Source: Ciona intestinalis
Lineage: Eukaryota; Chordata; Ascidiacea; Phlebobranchia; Cionidae
Assembly: GCF_000224145.3 (NCBI RefSeq)
Contig: NC_020167.2
Span: 1,103,545 to 1,167,544, forward strand
Reading direction: 5' to 3'
Length of the DNA: 64,000 nt
How positions within the stretch are numbered: the stretch's first letter is position 1; the number at the start of each line of letters is the position of its first letter. Below, one piece after another: positions 1 to 14,160 of the stretch. A model generated the notes under the pieces. That model had not been told where the DNA came from, did no database searches, and saw only the letters and a list, made by a program, of their open reading frames with translations. Position numbers and translations under genes: made by a program.

Positions 1-204
1 TTTAAATAAAGTATCTATATGACTATGTAAACATTTTAGAGTAATTAATGTGTTAAATCTGGTCTAAAACCTATGACCATTCACTTTGCTGTACGTAGCC
101 TCGTTCGCATAGAAACAAGCACACAAGGCAGTCAAGACCTTGAAGTTCACTATGATATTGGCGAATAGAAATGTAGGTCATTACCACTCTACTTGAATCT
201 TTGA

Positions 205-312
205 CTTTTCCGTGCGCTACCGGAAAACGACAGTGGTTAAGAACGAGTGTTCTGTTTCATACACCTCGTGCCAGCTTACCAGTTATCATGTATGTTACTT
301 TGTGAGTGATTA
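205..312 (-). mobile_element. SINE tail fragment, antisense
   Basis: This shares the tail module seen elsewhere in the window (tttcatacacctcgtgccag, preceded by a gaaaacgacag block), here in reverse orientation. The tRNA-like head is absent, so it is a truncated copy left of URB2 exon 20. Confidence 0.7.
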
Positions 313-465
313 TTTTTTTGAGAATATTTTTAATTACTTTGTCACATAATTAATGTAAAAAATAAAAGGCTGGCGCAATTTATGTACAGACAGTTTTTAA
401 GGAAAATAAAATGTTTGCAATATAGATAAGTATGGGTAAAATATTGATATAGCAACCAATACTAC

Positions 466-3400
466 CTCATGCTCTTTGTAATGTATATAATAAGTGTTGA
501 AGTGGGGAGAATGGAAAGTTCTTTGCTTGGTAGAGATACTGAAACAAAGTAAGTTACAAACATTAGTAGTTAATAGAGGTATTTGTAAAGTTAAAAATTA
601 AATTAATCACTTTTTCATTTTTTTTGAAAACTGGAACTGAGTAATGCATTTCTATAAAAATTAATATTACATAATAAAAAAAAATAAAAAAAATAAATAT
701 CCCAGTTTAATATATTTTCTTTGGAAAACTTACAAACAACAGTATCAAGCATTGTAATGCATTTCTGTTGATATGATTTAATAAGAGCAGCAGCACCAAC
801 GGCTTCAGCAGATGAGTGTTTTGTGTTTAACCTCGCAACAACACAAAGTATTAGCAGCATGTACGAGAGTAACATGTGGTTGGGCGAATGTTGCAACGGT
901 AGCTGATCAAGAATTGCAATTAATTTTCCCATTATTTCCAAGTCGGTTGGGCGTAAAACCTAGAGCATATTTTAAGTTGTAATTGATGCTCTAAACTGGT
1001 AATCCAACAGAAATTTGTGTTTTAAAAATACAATTAAACTAGGAACAATGTGTCAGTATTGAAAGGGAAGAATAGAATTTGTTTTAGGTATTACAGCCAC
1101 ACATGTGACATATTGCACACCACACGTGATGGCAACAAAATGTAACTTGATTTATCCCAGGTGGTCAGAAACGACAGTCGTTATGCCAACGGTGTTCTGT
1201 TTCATACACCTTTTGCCAGCTTACAAGTTACCAAGTATGTTACTTTGTAAGTAAAGATTTTTATTTTTTTGGGGGGTTGAGAGATTTCTTCGTTTTTTAT
1301 TTATAGCTGATAATTCGGACAGCCCATCAGTGACCAATTGGTTGGAGCGAATGCAGTTAAGTGTCGTGCCTAAGAATACATATACCCACAACATATGACT
1401 GTGGTATAACAACATATAAGTATAATATGAACATGTTGGTTAATTTAACACCAAGTATACATTGTAGCATTATGTTTGGCGTTACATTAAAATCAAACAT
1501 ACAATAAAACAATTTACATTTTTCGATGATTTCTTTCTTGTGGAGGTTTTATCGTTGTGTGTTTTCAATAAATTACTCAGTGAAGTAGAAACAAGATCTT
1601 TATCACAATCTTTTCCATTCAAATATTCTTCTACATAAGTTAATACTTCAACATATTCCTTCAACTGAACAGTGTCTGTAGAAAAAAAGAATAGTGATAA
1701 TCATTTCAATAAAATTTATTTTACAATTTTATACGTTTGGCAAATTGTTTGTGTCATTTTGACAATTTCGGAAATATTTCGGTTTTGCAATATTGAAGAG
1801 TTTTTATATGTAATTTTAGAAAACAAAACAAAAAATATAATGCCAACACTTTCCAAATAACAATTCCTAAGCAAAAGTCCCTAGCCATTAACTCTCTTAT
1901 TTTATTGGCATGAAGCTATCAGCTATATACTGTCGGTAAGTACCAGTATTTCACTTACTCTGGAAATGTTGTTTCATGTCTTGCACCACACAGCCAACCA
2001 CCATGACTTGAAGATCTCTGTTCTCATTGATTTGTAGATCGTTGAGTTGTTTTAATTTATCATTATGTATGTCACCAGGAGTTGATGTTACCTGTTTATA
2101 TTAGCCCATATTTAAACTGCCCAATTGATTTGAAGATAAAGAAAAGATTAAACTCAGCAAAAGCCAAATCCAAACTAGATATGTTTTAATGGCAAACCGT
2201 TGTATTAAGTTTTTGCACCAACAAAATGGGAGAATATTACACTTCCTCAAAATTTACATTCACATTTACATACTAAGATAGGACACCTTTAGCACAAATC
2301 ATGTTTTTAACAATTAACAACGTTCTATGGGAGTCATAAGCATACAATTTAATAATTCTTTGAATGTTCTTTGTTTACTATCAAATAGGATGAGAAAATA
2401 GAATGAAATGTGTCCCATCTTCCACCACTGTACTATATTACAGACACTGGTGGAACATTAAAACCAAATAATGTGTAAAATAAACTAATTTATGCTACAG
2501 TTGTTTGTATATCCTACACGTATCATGCTATTGTACTTTGTAAATACTTTACCTGCGGAAATGAGTTGAATAAGATTTCTCCAATTTTCTTTATAACATC
2601 AGCATTAGAATGCTTGATGATAACATGCATGTGTGTTTTTAACAGTTGAAGTGTGGACAGTTGTAAATCAACTGAAAAAAATGACGCTTGTTTTTAAGAG
2701 AATTAGTTCTATGTAGATATATAAGTCAATAAAATAGTGGTATGTTGCTAGTTTGTAAAATAAAGGGGAACTGAAGTCAGATTTTATAATTGGTGTACAG
2801 TAATTGATTTGAATATACGATTTCAATTCTTGTGTTCAATATATTCGAAAGATTTTCTTTTGGCGATACCTCGAAAAAAGACTTTTTATTGAAAATTATT
2901 TTATAAATGCAGTAGTAGATATGTAAGGACGTGGTCCTATGACACAGTTAGTCCATTACCCCTAGTCCAGATAATTTGCAAAACATGTTGAAAACTAAAC
3001 ACGAACGAAATACTTCCCAAGATCCAAGTTAACATTTGTATTAAATTTGTATATATCATTTCAAACATTTTTGGCACAGGATTTGTTTTTGTATCCAATG
3101 GTAAAACTGGTGGTGAAAACTAGCAATAGAAAAAATACCTTTGTTTCGTATAACACATATACTGTCTTGATCACATTGAGGTAATTGATATGTTTTTAAA
3201 TCTTTCACCACTTGCAGCAAAATTGAAGTGGATTCATTCATACTAGTCATGTGTTCATGCAACTCAGACTGCAAGAAAGCAAAAACATTGAACTTTTCTT
3301 TGTATTTTATTTTCTAATTAAAATAGTCAGTCCTTTATGAATTAATGTAACTTGCTTTACATTGCGTGACCGGATTTTTTCATTTTAAGTGTCTTGCCCA

Positions 3401-6400
3401 AAGACACATACGCCCAATATAATAACAGCGACGAGCTTTGAACCCATTACCTATGGGTTAGAGGCATGTGCACTAATCCCTTTGCCATGGCATCGGACAC
3501 ATAATTTTAGTTGTTGCCAATTTAAACATTTGCAATATCCTTGTTTTAAATTTAATTTATTATCAAAGGTAACACCTGTCCTAGTAACACCTAGTACCTA
3601 ACACCTATGTTTTTTAAACTATGTGACGGAACAGATAAAATTTGTGTTAAAGTTTTACTAATTTACGATAATTCATTAAAAAAATGTGTCAAACAAAATT
3701 GTGAAACAAGTATTTTATTTGGTGTGTCGCAAACAGAGTTTAAAAACCTCAGAGTCCATAACTAAGCTAGCAAGTTAATCACATGATAACAAAGCTGTGG
3801 TAGTAATTTACCACTAACTCGTCTCGCCTCGATAACATTCCGGCGCTTTTATTCCTGCTGCCCGCGCCGAGTAATTAACGCTTTTGTTGTGCGGTTGTCG
3901 CACAGTCACCAGTTAGTTTAGTTGGTACTGCAGTATACTTTTGTTGTATAGCGTTTACTTTAGGTTTATTATGATGTATTATATTGTTATTATATGTTTG
4001 TAGATATCCATCGTTTTAGTTTGTTAAACCCAAATATAATAAGTTACTTTATCACACTTATTAAGTGCAGATTTTTCCTAGATTTTAACAACAAATTACA
4101 CCCAGTTCGGTCTGGTTTAAAAGTTACTGATCATACATTGATACCTCTACCGATGTGTGCTCAATACACCATGCAAGTCTTGTTATTTGGTAGCATGTCC
4201 ATTCCAACCATAAGTAATGAGTCTCGTACCATTCATCGGGACAAGATTGAAGGTTTAATTTCACTACATTCCAATACTCGGCAGGGTTCTTTAGTTGCAA
4301 TAACGCTGAAGAAAATAAGGTATTTTTAAAGTAACATGATTTTTTCCTGCATAACCTAAATATATGACCTGTGATAAAAAGTTTAGCAGCGAATCATTTT
4401 GAGAGAAATTTGTTAGTGATTGGAATAGCTTTTCCGTTTATCATTTAATATGAAGCGGCTTATGCTCAAGACACTGCTAACTTTCTTAACACATTTCAAC
4501 AATGATTTTGATCATGGCGGGCTGGCGGCATACTCGTCGCGTTTTGTGTAGACGAATATTTGATTAAAAATAGCAATCTCGATGCTGAAGTGCTTACATT
4601 TTATATTTTCTATTCTTCATCTGTACGGGCAGTTTGCAAATTAACTGTATTTTTACAACTTCTACGCAATGTTACAAGTATACCCCTATAGTGACATTTA
4701 AAAAAATTCCAGAAACAAAGGGTTAATATTAATAATATGTTAAACTTAAATATTAATACAAACCACACCTGATAATGAGTAGTGCATGAGCATAGTGTAG
4801 CATTGTTCATATAATGAACACAACTTAACTATGACATGAACCAGAAGTCTAGATTGAGTATGTGAGAGAAGTCTCAACAATTTTTCAATCAATTCTTGTT
4901 GAATTTTGAACATTTCCGCAATTTTCTTGTTCAGAGATGTCTGAAAATATTAATTTGTGAAAATGAATCGTTTTCTCAATATAAAAGAATTCTAAATTTT
5001 TTAAAATTGAAGTGAAATAGATGGATTTTTTACAATACAAATCTTATAAATGAACATACAAGGTCAGGAAAACCGGGCATAAGAGACTTTTTAACAAATT
5101 GACTCGTAAAAAGTTTATACCACAATTTTTTCATCTGCCATAAGCTACTCTGGATGACAGACTTTCATTTTTTGTTTTTGAACTACCAACCTGTACATTG
5201 ATGTTTACAAAGTTTATGTTCTTTAAGGTGTCACTGAGCATGCTTGCAAAACAATTTATTGAAAGTAGAGATTGATCGTTATCATAATATTTATCAGTAT
5301 TGCCGTTTGTGGTTTTGATAATCTTGCTTTTAACACCAGCATCATCACTTGTATGCTTCTTCTTCTTCTTACCACTGCCATGTACAACAATGGAAGACTT
5401 ATCTGCACCCTATGAGAGATTAGTCATATATAAACATGCATATATAATAGGGTGGGGGAAGATGGAACATCTTTTCAGTCCGCTTTCTCGTCCCATTTGG
5501 TAGTAAACAAAGAAAATTCAATGAATTATAAAACTGTATCTTTATGGCTCACATAGACTGCTGTTAATCATTTAAAACACAAACAGAATATTTGGATATT
5601 AATAATATGTGCTAAGGTATCCCATCCCCCCTACTATATATTAGTGTTATTTTTTACATTCATCATTAAAATGACATACCTCAACAATGTTGTTGGAAAC
5701 CAACACCATCCTTGTTTCAATGAATTCCCACATAACCACTACGTTCAAATCAGAACTTTTCCCAACACATTCCGTTGCAAACGATGATGAAAAATAGTTT
5801 GCCATGTTTAACAAATTATTTGCATTACAACAATCAGTGCTAGCTTCATCAATCACCGATGCAAATATTTCCAATAATTCCAGTGGCTGAAATGTGAATT
5901 TCGATAAAATAAAAATACCTAATTACTAAAACTAAAATTTGCCCTTATACGCTTAGTAAAAGTTTGCACAGCAGATTAGGAAAAAATTATTATGAATAGT
6001 GATTTGAAAAAATGGGTGTTTTTTATTTTATTTTGTTTTAATTTAAACCAAAACCAACTTGCACCTTGTATTTTTAGAAACTTTAATGTGTTTTGAAATG
6101 ATTAAAACAGACCGGCGCCGTGGCAAAGTGGTTGGGGTGCCTGCCTTTAACCCAGGGGTAATGGGTTCAACTTCGTTCTTCACTGCTACGATGTCGTAAA
6201 GTTAAACGAAGTGTATGAAACAAAACACTGTGTCATTTTACAGCGATGCGAGGAGAAGGTAAGTTACATTCATTCAAATACTAAAATATGTTTAATTAAT
6301 AAAAGCTTAATGTTTTTTATTGTTATGAATAGATAAAACATGCAATAGTTTTTCCACATTTCAGAACAAAATAAAAATTACCTTTCGAATTTCAACATAA

Positions 6401-9400
6401 ACTGTTGTAATTGTTTGAAAAACTTGGCATACCCACGACGCAGAAGAAGACACATCTTGATCTTTCAACACAATGCAACGAAACAATTTCAACAAAATTT
6501 CTTTCACTCGTGGCAACACTGCTGCTTGGTTTATTTTCATAAGAGTGACAATGCAAGAACACCAATGTTCACTGAAACTGAATATTAAAATATAAATTTC
6601 AATAATTTCTCAAGAGCAGTATTAAAGAAATGGGTAGCTAAAAGAAAACAGTAAATTGCAGCTTTTTCTTTTAATCTGTATTAATTAATGTTATTCTTTT
6701 ATTGGAAAAAAACACATTTTAGCTGACTGAAACCAACGTATGATCAATAACTGAACACAGTAAATTGTTTAAATAAATTTTATCTTCTCTTTTATTATAA
6801 TAGCAAAAAATACTCTTACGAAACACAGGAACAACAACAAAGAAGGGGGTAAGAGAAAAATAAAAGTCATTTACACTAATATTACACAAAATTATTTATA
6901 AAAAATATATAAAATACCCATAATTTATTAAAGAAAAATGCCTCTGGCAGTCTACACCAAGTGTATGGAATTATTTATTTCCTTTAATAAAGTAAACCTA
7001 CTTTACTTGCATACAGCATTGAAATATCATGCCGACATAACTTACTTAACGTTGCTCCCAACCAAATCATCCAACATTCCTCCATAAAACTGATGTTGAA
7101 CCTCGTTGGCTTCAAATGAAAGATGTAATCCATTTGTGTGGTTAATCTGATTAAAATATTAAAATGTTCATTGGGAAATGTAATTCAAAAACGTTAATAA
7201 TGTTTCGTAATGCTCGATCAAAGTAGGATTGCTACATTGATTACAATTTGTAACCCACACCAAACTGTACAGGGTTAATCGTACGAGGTGAAAAAAATTC
7301 GCTACAGAAGGCATTAGGTTTTTTGATTATATAGTACATAAGAGTAAAAATTACTGTTCACAACAGCCTTCTGAATGCATTACACTTTCGCTTGTGAATA
7401 TTTAATTACAGAAATGTGCAATTGTGAAATATTGCTTTATTGATGCCCGACATTTTGGTCATCATCATCATCACAACATAAGTGTAAGTCAAGATACATA
7501 AACATAAAATATATATATATACAATTTTTGACAGGCGAGAAAGAACAAATTATTTTACTAAAATTAATTAATAGAAAGCTTTAACAAAAAATGGTAGCAT
7601 ATTAAAAAAATGGAAGAGATACAACATATCCAGTGTAAAAAAGTTAACAAGCAAAAAAAGAACAAACCTTTAACAAGACTGAGAGTGTTTGCATCTGTTC
7701 GAATGTTGTGAGGTCCTCACATACCATTGACTTAAATTCAGTGAAAAACTGAAACTTAACAGATGAACTTGATTTTAAGTTTGCTTCCAAGTACAAGTTG
7801 TATATATGTAGCAACCATTTGGGATTCTGTAATAATGCATTCATCAATAACATACAATATTCTTTGTATAAATTAGCTAAACTTGCCATGCTTTTAAAAA
7901 ATCATTTGATAAACCAACATCAACTTACAGGTGACATGTTGCTCAATATCCTACGATCTCTGTTATATTAGCAATAAAATTACAAGTAATGTAACAATGA
8001 CAACTTAGGTTAGGATTATATATTGTATATACATATTACAGGTTGGGATTATGCAATCCGAAAGTTACGACAAAGAATTGCACAATTCCACTTGTAAGTT
8101 GTTTGTGATGTATCCAATTTTTGGGGAAAATCCAGAAACTTTTTTTTTAAATAATAAAACCTAGTGTAAAAATTTTAATAAAAAAAAGATTTTGAATAAG
8201 TTTTTCAGATGAATTCTACATTTTATAACACTTTTCTGTTAAACTGTAAACCACATTTCTGTAGGATTTTGATTGAACTGAACAGGAAAGTATTTTCGTA
8301 CGCCTTTATCCTTGACGACGTCATTAGCTCATGTCAGGCTTACTTTAAATCACTGGAAGGACCGAGCTTTTACGAATTCGGCACATCCCTAAAGTAATAC
8401 CTATTAAATATTTTAGGTATTTTTTTACCTTACACTGCACCAATGCTTGAAGCATTGTATTGTAGCAAGGCTTGTTTCCAGCCTTCTCATTCTTTTTTCC
8501 TTTTTTCTGCATGCTGGTCATCTTTCTAAAGCAGATATTTGAAATTTAAGGAAAATTTTATAAAACGATTCAAATCTTTATTTTGCACATACCACATAAA
8601 AAAATCCAAGGTTTACAATATCAGGTTTAAAAAAATATTAAGTGCACCAGTTCTAAACCAGGATATTCTATATGATCTTATGTTGACATTCACAAGTTTG
8701 CTGAAGGAAACTCAGCCAGTTCCACATAAGGATAAACAGCAAAAAACTGAACAAATAAGTCAACATGTATACCAAAAAAAAACAATAAAAATCATGTATT
8801 ACCTTGAGCCAAGGAAAGACTTTATGACATCATCTATGAGAAGAATTAGTTCCCTTGAATCATCATCATTTATTGTGTCACGTACTTTCAACAAACGAAG
8901 CAAAGTAGTTTTCATGAAATACATCATCCCCTGCAATATATATAGATGGAAAAAAAAAATTATGTAAAAATCATTTTTGACGTTATTTGCGGTTTGTTAT
9001 TGAGCTTTTTTTAACTAATAAACAAAAACCTGCACAACATCTTAGGTGGGAAATTAGTATAATGATAAAACACTTTTATTTGTCTCGTTGATTACAAAAA
9101 AAAAAATTAGGGAATGCAAAATGACGAAAAAAAAAGAAAAAAAAAAGAATTTTTATTTTAATGTTTGGGTGTTCAGAGTCAGACACACAATAGATTGGTT
9201 TATTTGTATGTATCTTCTTCATCACATACAATCTCCGCGAAGCATGTAATAAAAGTTTGGGTTTCAAATTTAATTCAACTTCTTAAGAACATAAGGTTAC
9301 TCAGATAACCGAAACAATAAACAAACAGTAGTTATTACTATTATTGTTTCACTAGCATTTAAATAATAGAAAACATATTTATTAAAACAAAATTTATTAC

Positions 9401-12400
9401 CTTTTCAACAACAGTTGCCTTTGACAAGTGATTTAATAATTGCTTGAGGACATCTTGCAATAACAAACCAACTTTCTTTCTTACATCAGAATGTTCTTTA
9501 TTATCATGTAATCTATAATTCAAAGGCAAAAAGTGGATAGCAGTATACATGAAACAAGAGAACATAGCTCTAATGAACAGGCACGTACTAAGATTAACAC
9601 AATTTTAGTTAAAATATACCTTTTCCTGCTATGGTCCATAAAATTCTATTAAAAACAAACTAAAACTATTAGTGAGGTGTAATAACCTTTTAGACTAAGC
9701 TGGAAACATGTGATGAGATAATATATGTTTAATGTTTGAATTGCAATATGCTGTACAATCTGTGAGAGAGAAAGGTAAAAAAAGTAATTTATTAAGTTGA
9801 ATATTTCTAGCACAGCATGGTCCTGGTTGCAATTATGGAAACAAATCTCTTTTTCTTTCTGGAACAATGAACAAAACTATTTGTGCCCACATTAAGGTCA
9901 CAATATGTGAAAAAAATGTTGTGAGAAACAATATGCCGAATAATTAAACACTTTCGTTTTAAAAATTTTGTATTAATTCGAATATTGTAAAGTAATTTCA
10001 AATGATAGTCCTACATTACCCAGCACTAAACTAAAAACAACTTTGCTCCCCTCAGTAACTTACACAAGGGGATAATACAAACTAGAATTATTTATAATTA
10101 AACTTTCATAATACCTGTTATGAATTGAAACAAGTGCAGAAATATAGTCGAAGAATAATTCTAGTTTTGAAGTTTCCACGCTGAATAACTTCAAACGCAA
10201 CAAACACATTCCCACAGTAAGCAAGTCAAATAAAATTTCAATATTATCTTGCTGTTCAAGTGCTCGCACAAACGTCTATAAACATGATAAAAATGTTTTG
10301 TATATAGAATGATTTTATACTAAGATTACTGAATAAGTTTTTACAGGCCCTTTAATTTATAATACGTTAAATCTAAATCAAAACACACTAAAAGAACTGT
10401 AATAATATTTAACTTGTTTAAACATGAACTATTTATATCAATAATTTGATTTCTATTATTAGGCCTACCAACCAAAATAATAGAAGTGATAAGTACTAAA
10501 TGGAAACAGGTCATTAGACAAAAGCCAGCTCTAATAAATATGTTATAAATTACAGTTTTAATAAAAAAATTACATCACTATCTCATAAAAATATTATTTT
10601 ACCTTAGTGAATGATGGTCCAATAACAAGGTTAGACGAACCATCTTTAATGCAGGCATCCAATTGTTTGCTTGATAAAACTTCCGCCAGTGTTGACCACA
10701 AACATCTGGCATCACTGCCACTGTAAGTAAAGTTCAATTAAAAACATGGAACACAGGCTAAAATAAAGTATGTGCAGTACCAGCTTACTATACTTGCTAT
10801 TTTATTAAAACTATAAAGTATATATAATATATACAATTATTAATACAAAAAAACGAATTACTCCAACGTTGTGTTAAAACAACATAACCAGAATTTGGGA
10901 AAAACACTGGGCCAAAGTTTCATAAAAGCTAATTAAAGCACAACAGTAGCGCAAAAGTTTGAAAATCCCTAGATGGATTTTCGTGGTGATTTTCATAAAA
11001 TATTTAAGTGGATTACTATAATTTGTAAGAGGGCATCAATGTACAAACATGGACAGTGTTTGTGCATAAAGCTTACTGTGTCATTCTTGATCCCCATTTC
11101 TTTTAACAATCCTGCCATCATTATTACACTAACTGTGGTTCTTATAGTGGCTGGATTTTTGCATAAATTTTCACGAACAGGACAGAAACTATTTTAGTAA
11201 AAAAAAACTTTAAAAAAAATTCTTTAATTTGTAAATCTACGGATTCTAACAAAACTAAAGATACAATACAGAAAAAAAAATATTTATAGTGCAATGTAAA
11301 TGGCAATTCTATATTTCTCCACCTGTTACATTTAAGTTGAGTTATACTTGATGTCAGCCAGCCAAGTAAAGATTGTTCTTTGTGAGGTAAATTCACAAAG
11401 CTGGAAACCCATATATATTTTGCTAGCTTTACTTTTTTCTTGACATCAACTTTGTTTGAATTAAGCAGGAAAAATGAACCTGAGAAGGAAATCAAATTTG
11501 AAAACATTATCCATGAATGAAAATGTTTATTTAGATGCAAAAGTAATAACATGTTTTTGATTTAATAAACACAAATGAATTTTTATTCCGGAAAGACATT
11601 GAATATTTGATAAAATGATTGTCACATTTTTGCTATTTGGTATGGCAGATGTAGGAGTAGTTACTTGAACACTATGTAAAGTAGATTCTTTGGTGCATTA
11701 TCATGAATTATACAGGATAGTCAATTTTGTATCAAGCATTTTAATACCTAGAAAAATTAGTGTGTTTAAAAATTTCTGTATTTTGATTTTAATAACTGAA
11801 ACTAAAGAAAAATGTTAATCTATAAACAAAAATTAATCGCAGGACAGGACCCCACCTAAACAAACAGATGGCTAAAAGCAGCCGATTTTGTTGATAGGGA
11901 GTATAAATTACTCGCTAATAATTTATTTTTGACAAACCATCATCTTGTTTTTTTTGAAAAACAAGTTTTAAATAATAAATGACATTGAAGGTTTCTGTCA
12001 ATACTTGGTCATAACGAGATCAGACTTGTCAAACAACTATTTTTAGGTCTCAGATAATTTGAGTCAGACTTGAACAGAACAACAAAGCAATAAAAGAGAG
12101 CAAATGTCAAACAGAAATTGTATGGACCAAGCCACATCATTATAATTGTATAGGAATAAAATTTGAATAAAACTAAAAGACCCCAACTGTTATATGTATT
12201 TAACTTTGTTAAAGTGTGAAGACTAGAATCATGAATAACCTACTTTTTGTAATTATAAACAGTTGGAATAGTTTCTTTTATGAACAAATTAGCAGAAAAG
12301 AGACCAATATATTAAAACAATTTAACGGAATGTGTTTGTATTTCTTTACTAGTGGTGATTTTATTAATTAAAGAAATAGATCATAGACATCATACTAAAG

Positions 12401-13081
12401 ATCAACCTATATATATCGTTTCATTGATATTATCGCCTAATATTTACAATTTACGGAATGATAATTGCTAAAGGTAAAAATTCGCCAATAAAACACAGAT
12501 ATATTATTTATATACTATTTAGTATTTGTGCAAAGTAACACATGTCCCATTTATCCTTCACATGCGTTCTAAATTAGCCTTTATGTGCGTCGTAGTTTAT
12601 GCCCACGCGAGTCGTTATTTAATATACATGTGCATCAAAGTTTAGCCGTTACATGCGTCAGTATCTCTCTTGCAAATTGTTATCCTACATAACATCGCAG
12701 TGTAAATACTTTGGGTTTGATTGTTGAACCTTTTATCAAAACTGAACAAAATTCATTTTAATGAATCTTATAAACAACAGCTTATATTCATATACAATTT
12801 AAATTCCAGAGTATAGGCTATACACTTCTATAATTTTCTGATGTAAGTGAGACAATTTTAACAAAAATGAATCTGTTGAAAGCTATACATATATATGTAT
12901 AATATATATATAACAAATTTTGTTCAGTTTTAAAATTGATTTTGTGCAAAACAACCATTCTACTACCATAAAAGACTGATATTCTTAGCAACCACACAAT
13001 GAAAGAAAATGTAATGTAGACAAATGTAAATTAAAACCACATACTTGGCGTAATGCTGATAGCTTGAGTTCCAGGTGCCAT
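466..13081 (-). CDS. URB2: URB2 homologue (ribosome biogenesis), 3' end outside window
   Basis: Exons, in transcript order: 13045-13081, 11323-11479, 10603-10720, 10115-10275, 9401-9512, 8803-8930, 8429-8525, 7929-7950, 7668-7876, 7046-7146, 6382-6577, 5680-5886, 5191-5409, 4830-4940, 3139-3268, 2553-2671, 1959-2091, 1518-1675, 734-959, 466-538. All join in frame (904 codons plus two bases) and the frame stays open to the left. The N-terminus (MAPGTQAISITP, then KVKLAKYIWVSSFVNLPHKE) closely follows human URB2 ([20 protein letters not shown]), and the next exon keeps the LW...L..KQL pattern. The protein is helical, with a KKKKK patch in exon 13. Human URB2, about 1,520 residues, acts in the nucleolus in pre-60S assembly and rRNA processing. 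The least certain borders are exons 7-9, where the 22-nt exon 8 and its acceptor were chosen to keep frame. An antisense-strand piece at about 89-152 may be a further exon, unproven. Confidence 0.75.
1160..1412 (-). mobile_element. SINE copy (tail and body) in URB2 intron 18
   Basis: Tail module at 1160-1262 and body module at about 1310-1405 (reverse complement of the gacaagacacttaacg...attgctccaac segment seen at 42400). They are separated by a T/G-rich stretch. Orientation is the same as the host gene. Confidence 0.65.
2271..2440 (-). mobile_element. MITE copy in URB2 intron 16
   Basis: It holds the family core (ttaacaattaacaacg, then tttgtttactatcaaat) and the right end cccatcttccaccactgtac. 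The left inverted repeat is eroded to taggacacc. Sense with respect to URB2. Confidence 0.85.
3364..3500 (-). mobile_element. SINE copy with tRNA-like head in URB2 intron 14
   Basis: On the minus strand this reads TGGCAAAGGGATTAGTGC (A-box-like) and then GGTAATGGGTTCAAAG (B-box-like GGTTCAA), followed by the SINE body. The tail is replaced by a T-rich run. Not a functional tRNA, as it lacks a plausible cloverleaf. Confidence 0.7.
5443..5640 (+). mobile_element. MITE copy filling most of URB2 intron 12
   Basis: Near full-length copy with both ends (aatagggtgggggaagatgg and cccatcccccctactata). The intron is 270 bp and the element about 198 bp, so little host intron remains. Antisense to URB2. 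Confidence 0.9.
6111..6285 (+). mobile_element. tRNA-derived SINE, head and tail, URB2 intron 11
   Basis: The best-preserved SINE head in the window. GGCGCCGTGGCAAAGTGGTT gives an A box, and GGTAATGGGTTCAACTTC gives a B box about 35 nt later. The tail follows with tgtatgaaacaaaacac and gaggagaaggtaagttacat. The same head starts at 16811 before a gap. Confidence 0.8.
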
Positions 13082-14160
13082 GATCTATTTGAAACCTACC
13101 TAATATTTGACAACAACACCAACAATCTTATCTAAAAATTTAATTGTTCAAATGAATTTTATGAATTATCGCCAAATTTATGTTGCAAACTTAACCAGCA
13201 TTTTTGGATCAGTGCACGTTCTTTTGTGTACAAGTGAAACAAAATTAAAAGCACTGTTCTACCATCAGTGCTGCCCATGGTACACATTCACCAAACAGGC
13301 CGATTAAGTTTGCGATTTACACAACACAGTAAAACATAGATAAACACAGTTACAAGTTGGAACAGAATTTTAAACCATGATTAATAGGAATAATGTAGGA
13401 GTTAAGAGTGAATTGTTTAAGTTTAGTATGAATAGATAAACCACAGGTACTATGTTGACATTTTTCCATTGCCATAAAGAAACTATGTGACCATGCGTAA
13501 ATATGCGTACTATGAAGTGTTAAAAAAGGAAAAAAGACAGCAGTTTGCTGTTGCTACAGGAACACATTAACTTCTCTATATTTAAGCATAGATATTAGAT
13601 ACCATAAATGGTAATGCTTTAAAGAGTTTTCATGTGACTTGGATCTTAAAATAACAGCTAAAGTATATACAATGCAACAAACCACTGCAAATGTTACATT
13701 GTAGGTAGAAATAGAATGGGAAATACCCAATATAACCCCCCAAAAATAAACAAAATAAAAAAAACATTTCAAATTCAGCTTTTACTGTTTCTGGGAGACA
13801 ATAGCTTTAAAAAAGATTTACCATTTGCCAGGAATAATATAATATGGCGCTTAATAGTAGACAAGTAGAACATTTATTTCGCGCCAAGTTGACACAGACA
13901 ATAAGCAACATACCCAGACTATTACGCTACTACAATGATAAATTTATAAACCATGCCGAGCAACTCATTTCAGTGGCACGCAAAAATAATTTGAAATGAC
14001 GAAACATGGTGGTAGTTGCGCCAAGCTTGAAGCTTCCTCCCCCATGCTTTAGTAGTTTAAGGAAAATTGATGATCTTATCATAACAGTTTCATCAATAGA
14101 AACGTCTCTTGAGTTATCGTATGAATTGTACATCGTAACATATTTCTCAAGACTTGTCAA
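13082..14160. other. URB2 upstream region / DDX6 3' flank
   Basis: This 1.1-kb stretch separates two minus-strand genes. It should hold the URB2 promoter and, next to 14161, the DDX6 3' UTR. A minus-strand AATAAA lies at 13873-13878, about 285 nt past the DDX6 stop. Open frames here are short, hydrophobic and AT-driven, and I see no coding signal. Confidence 0.5.

Noticed and set aside
3994..4329. 111-codon plus-strand open frame
   Set aside because: It lies in a URB2 intron, has no splice context or recognisable domain, and its composition looks non-coding.
6111..6180. tRNA gene (A and B boxes)
   Set aside because: It continues into the SINE body and tail shared with many copies, so it is a SINE head and not a tRNA gene.
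8539..8967. 142-codon plus-strand open frame
   Set aside because: It runs antisense across a URB2 exon (8803-8930) and its flank. The minus strand has matching splice sites and homology; the plus frame has neither.
9076..9267. Short minus-strand frame in URB2 intron 5
   Set aside because: Contains homopolymer-encoded FFFFFF/KKK runs and no splice joints consistent with URB2.
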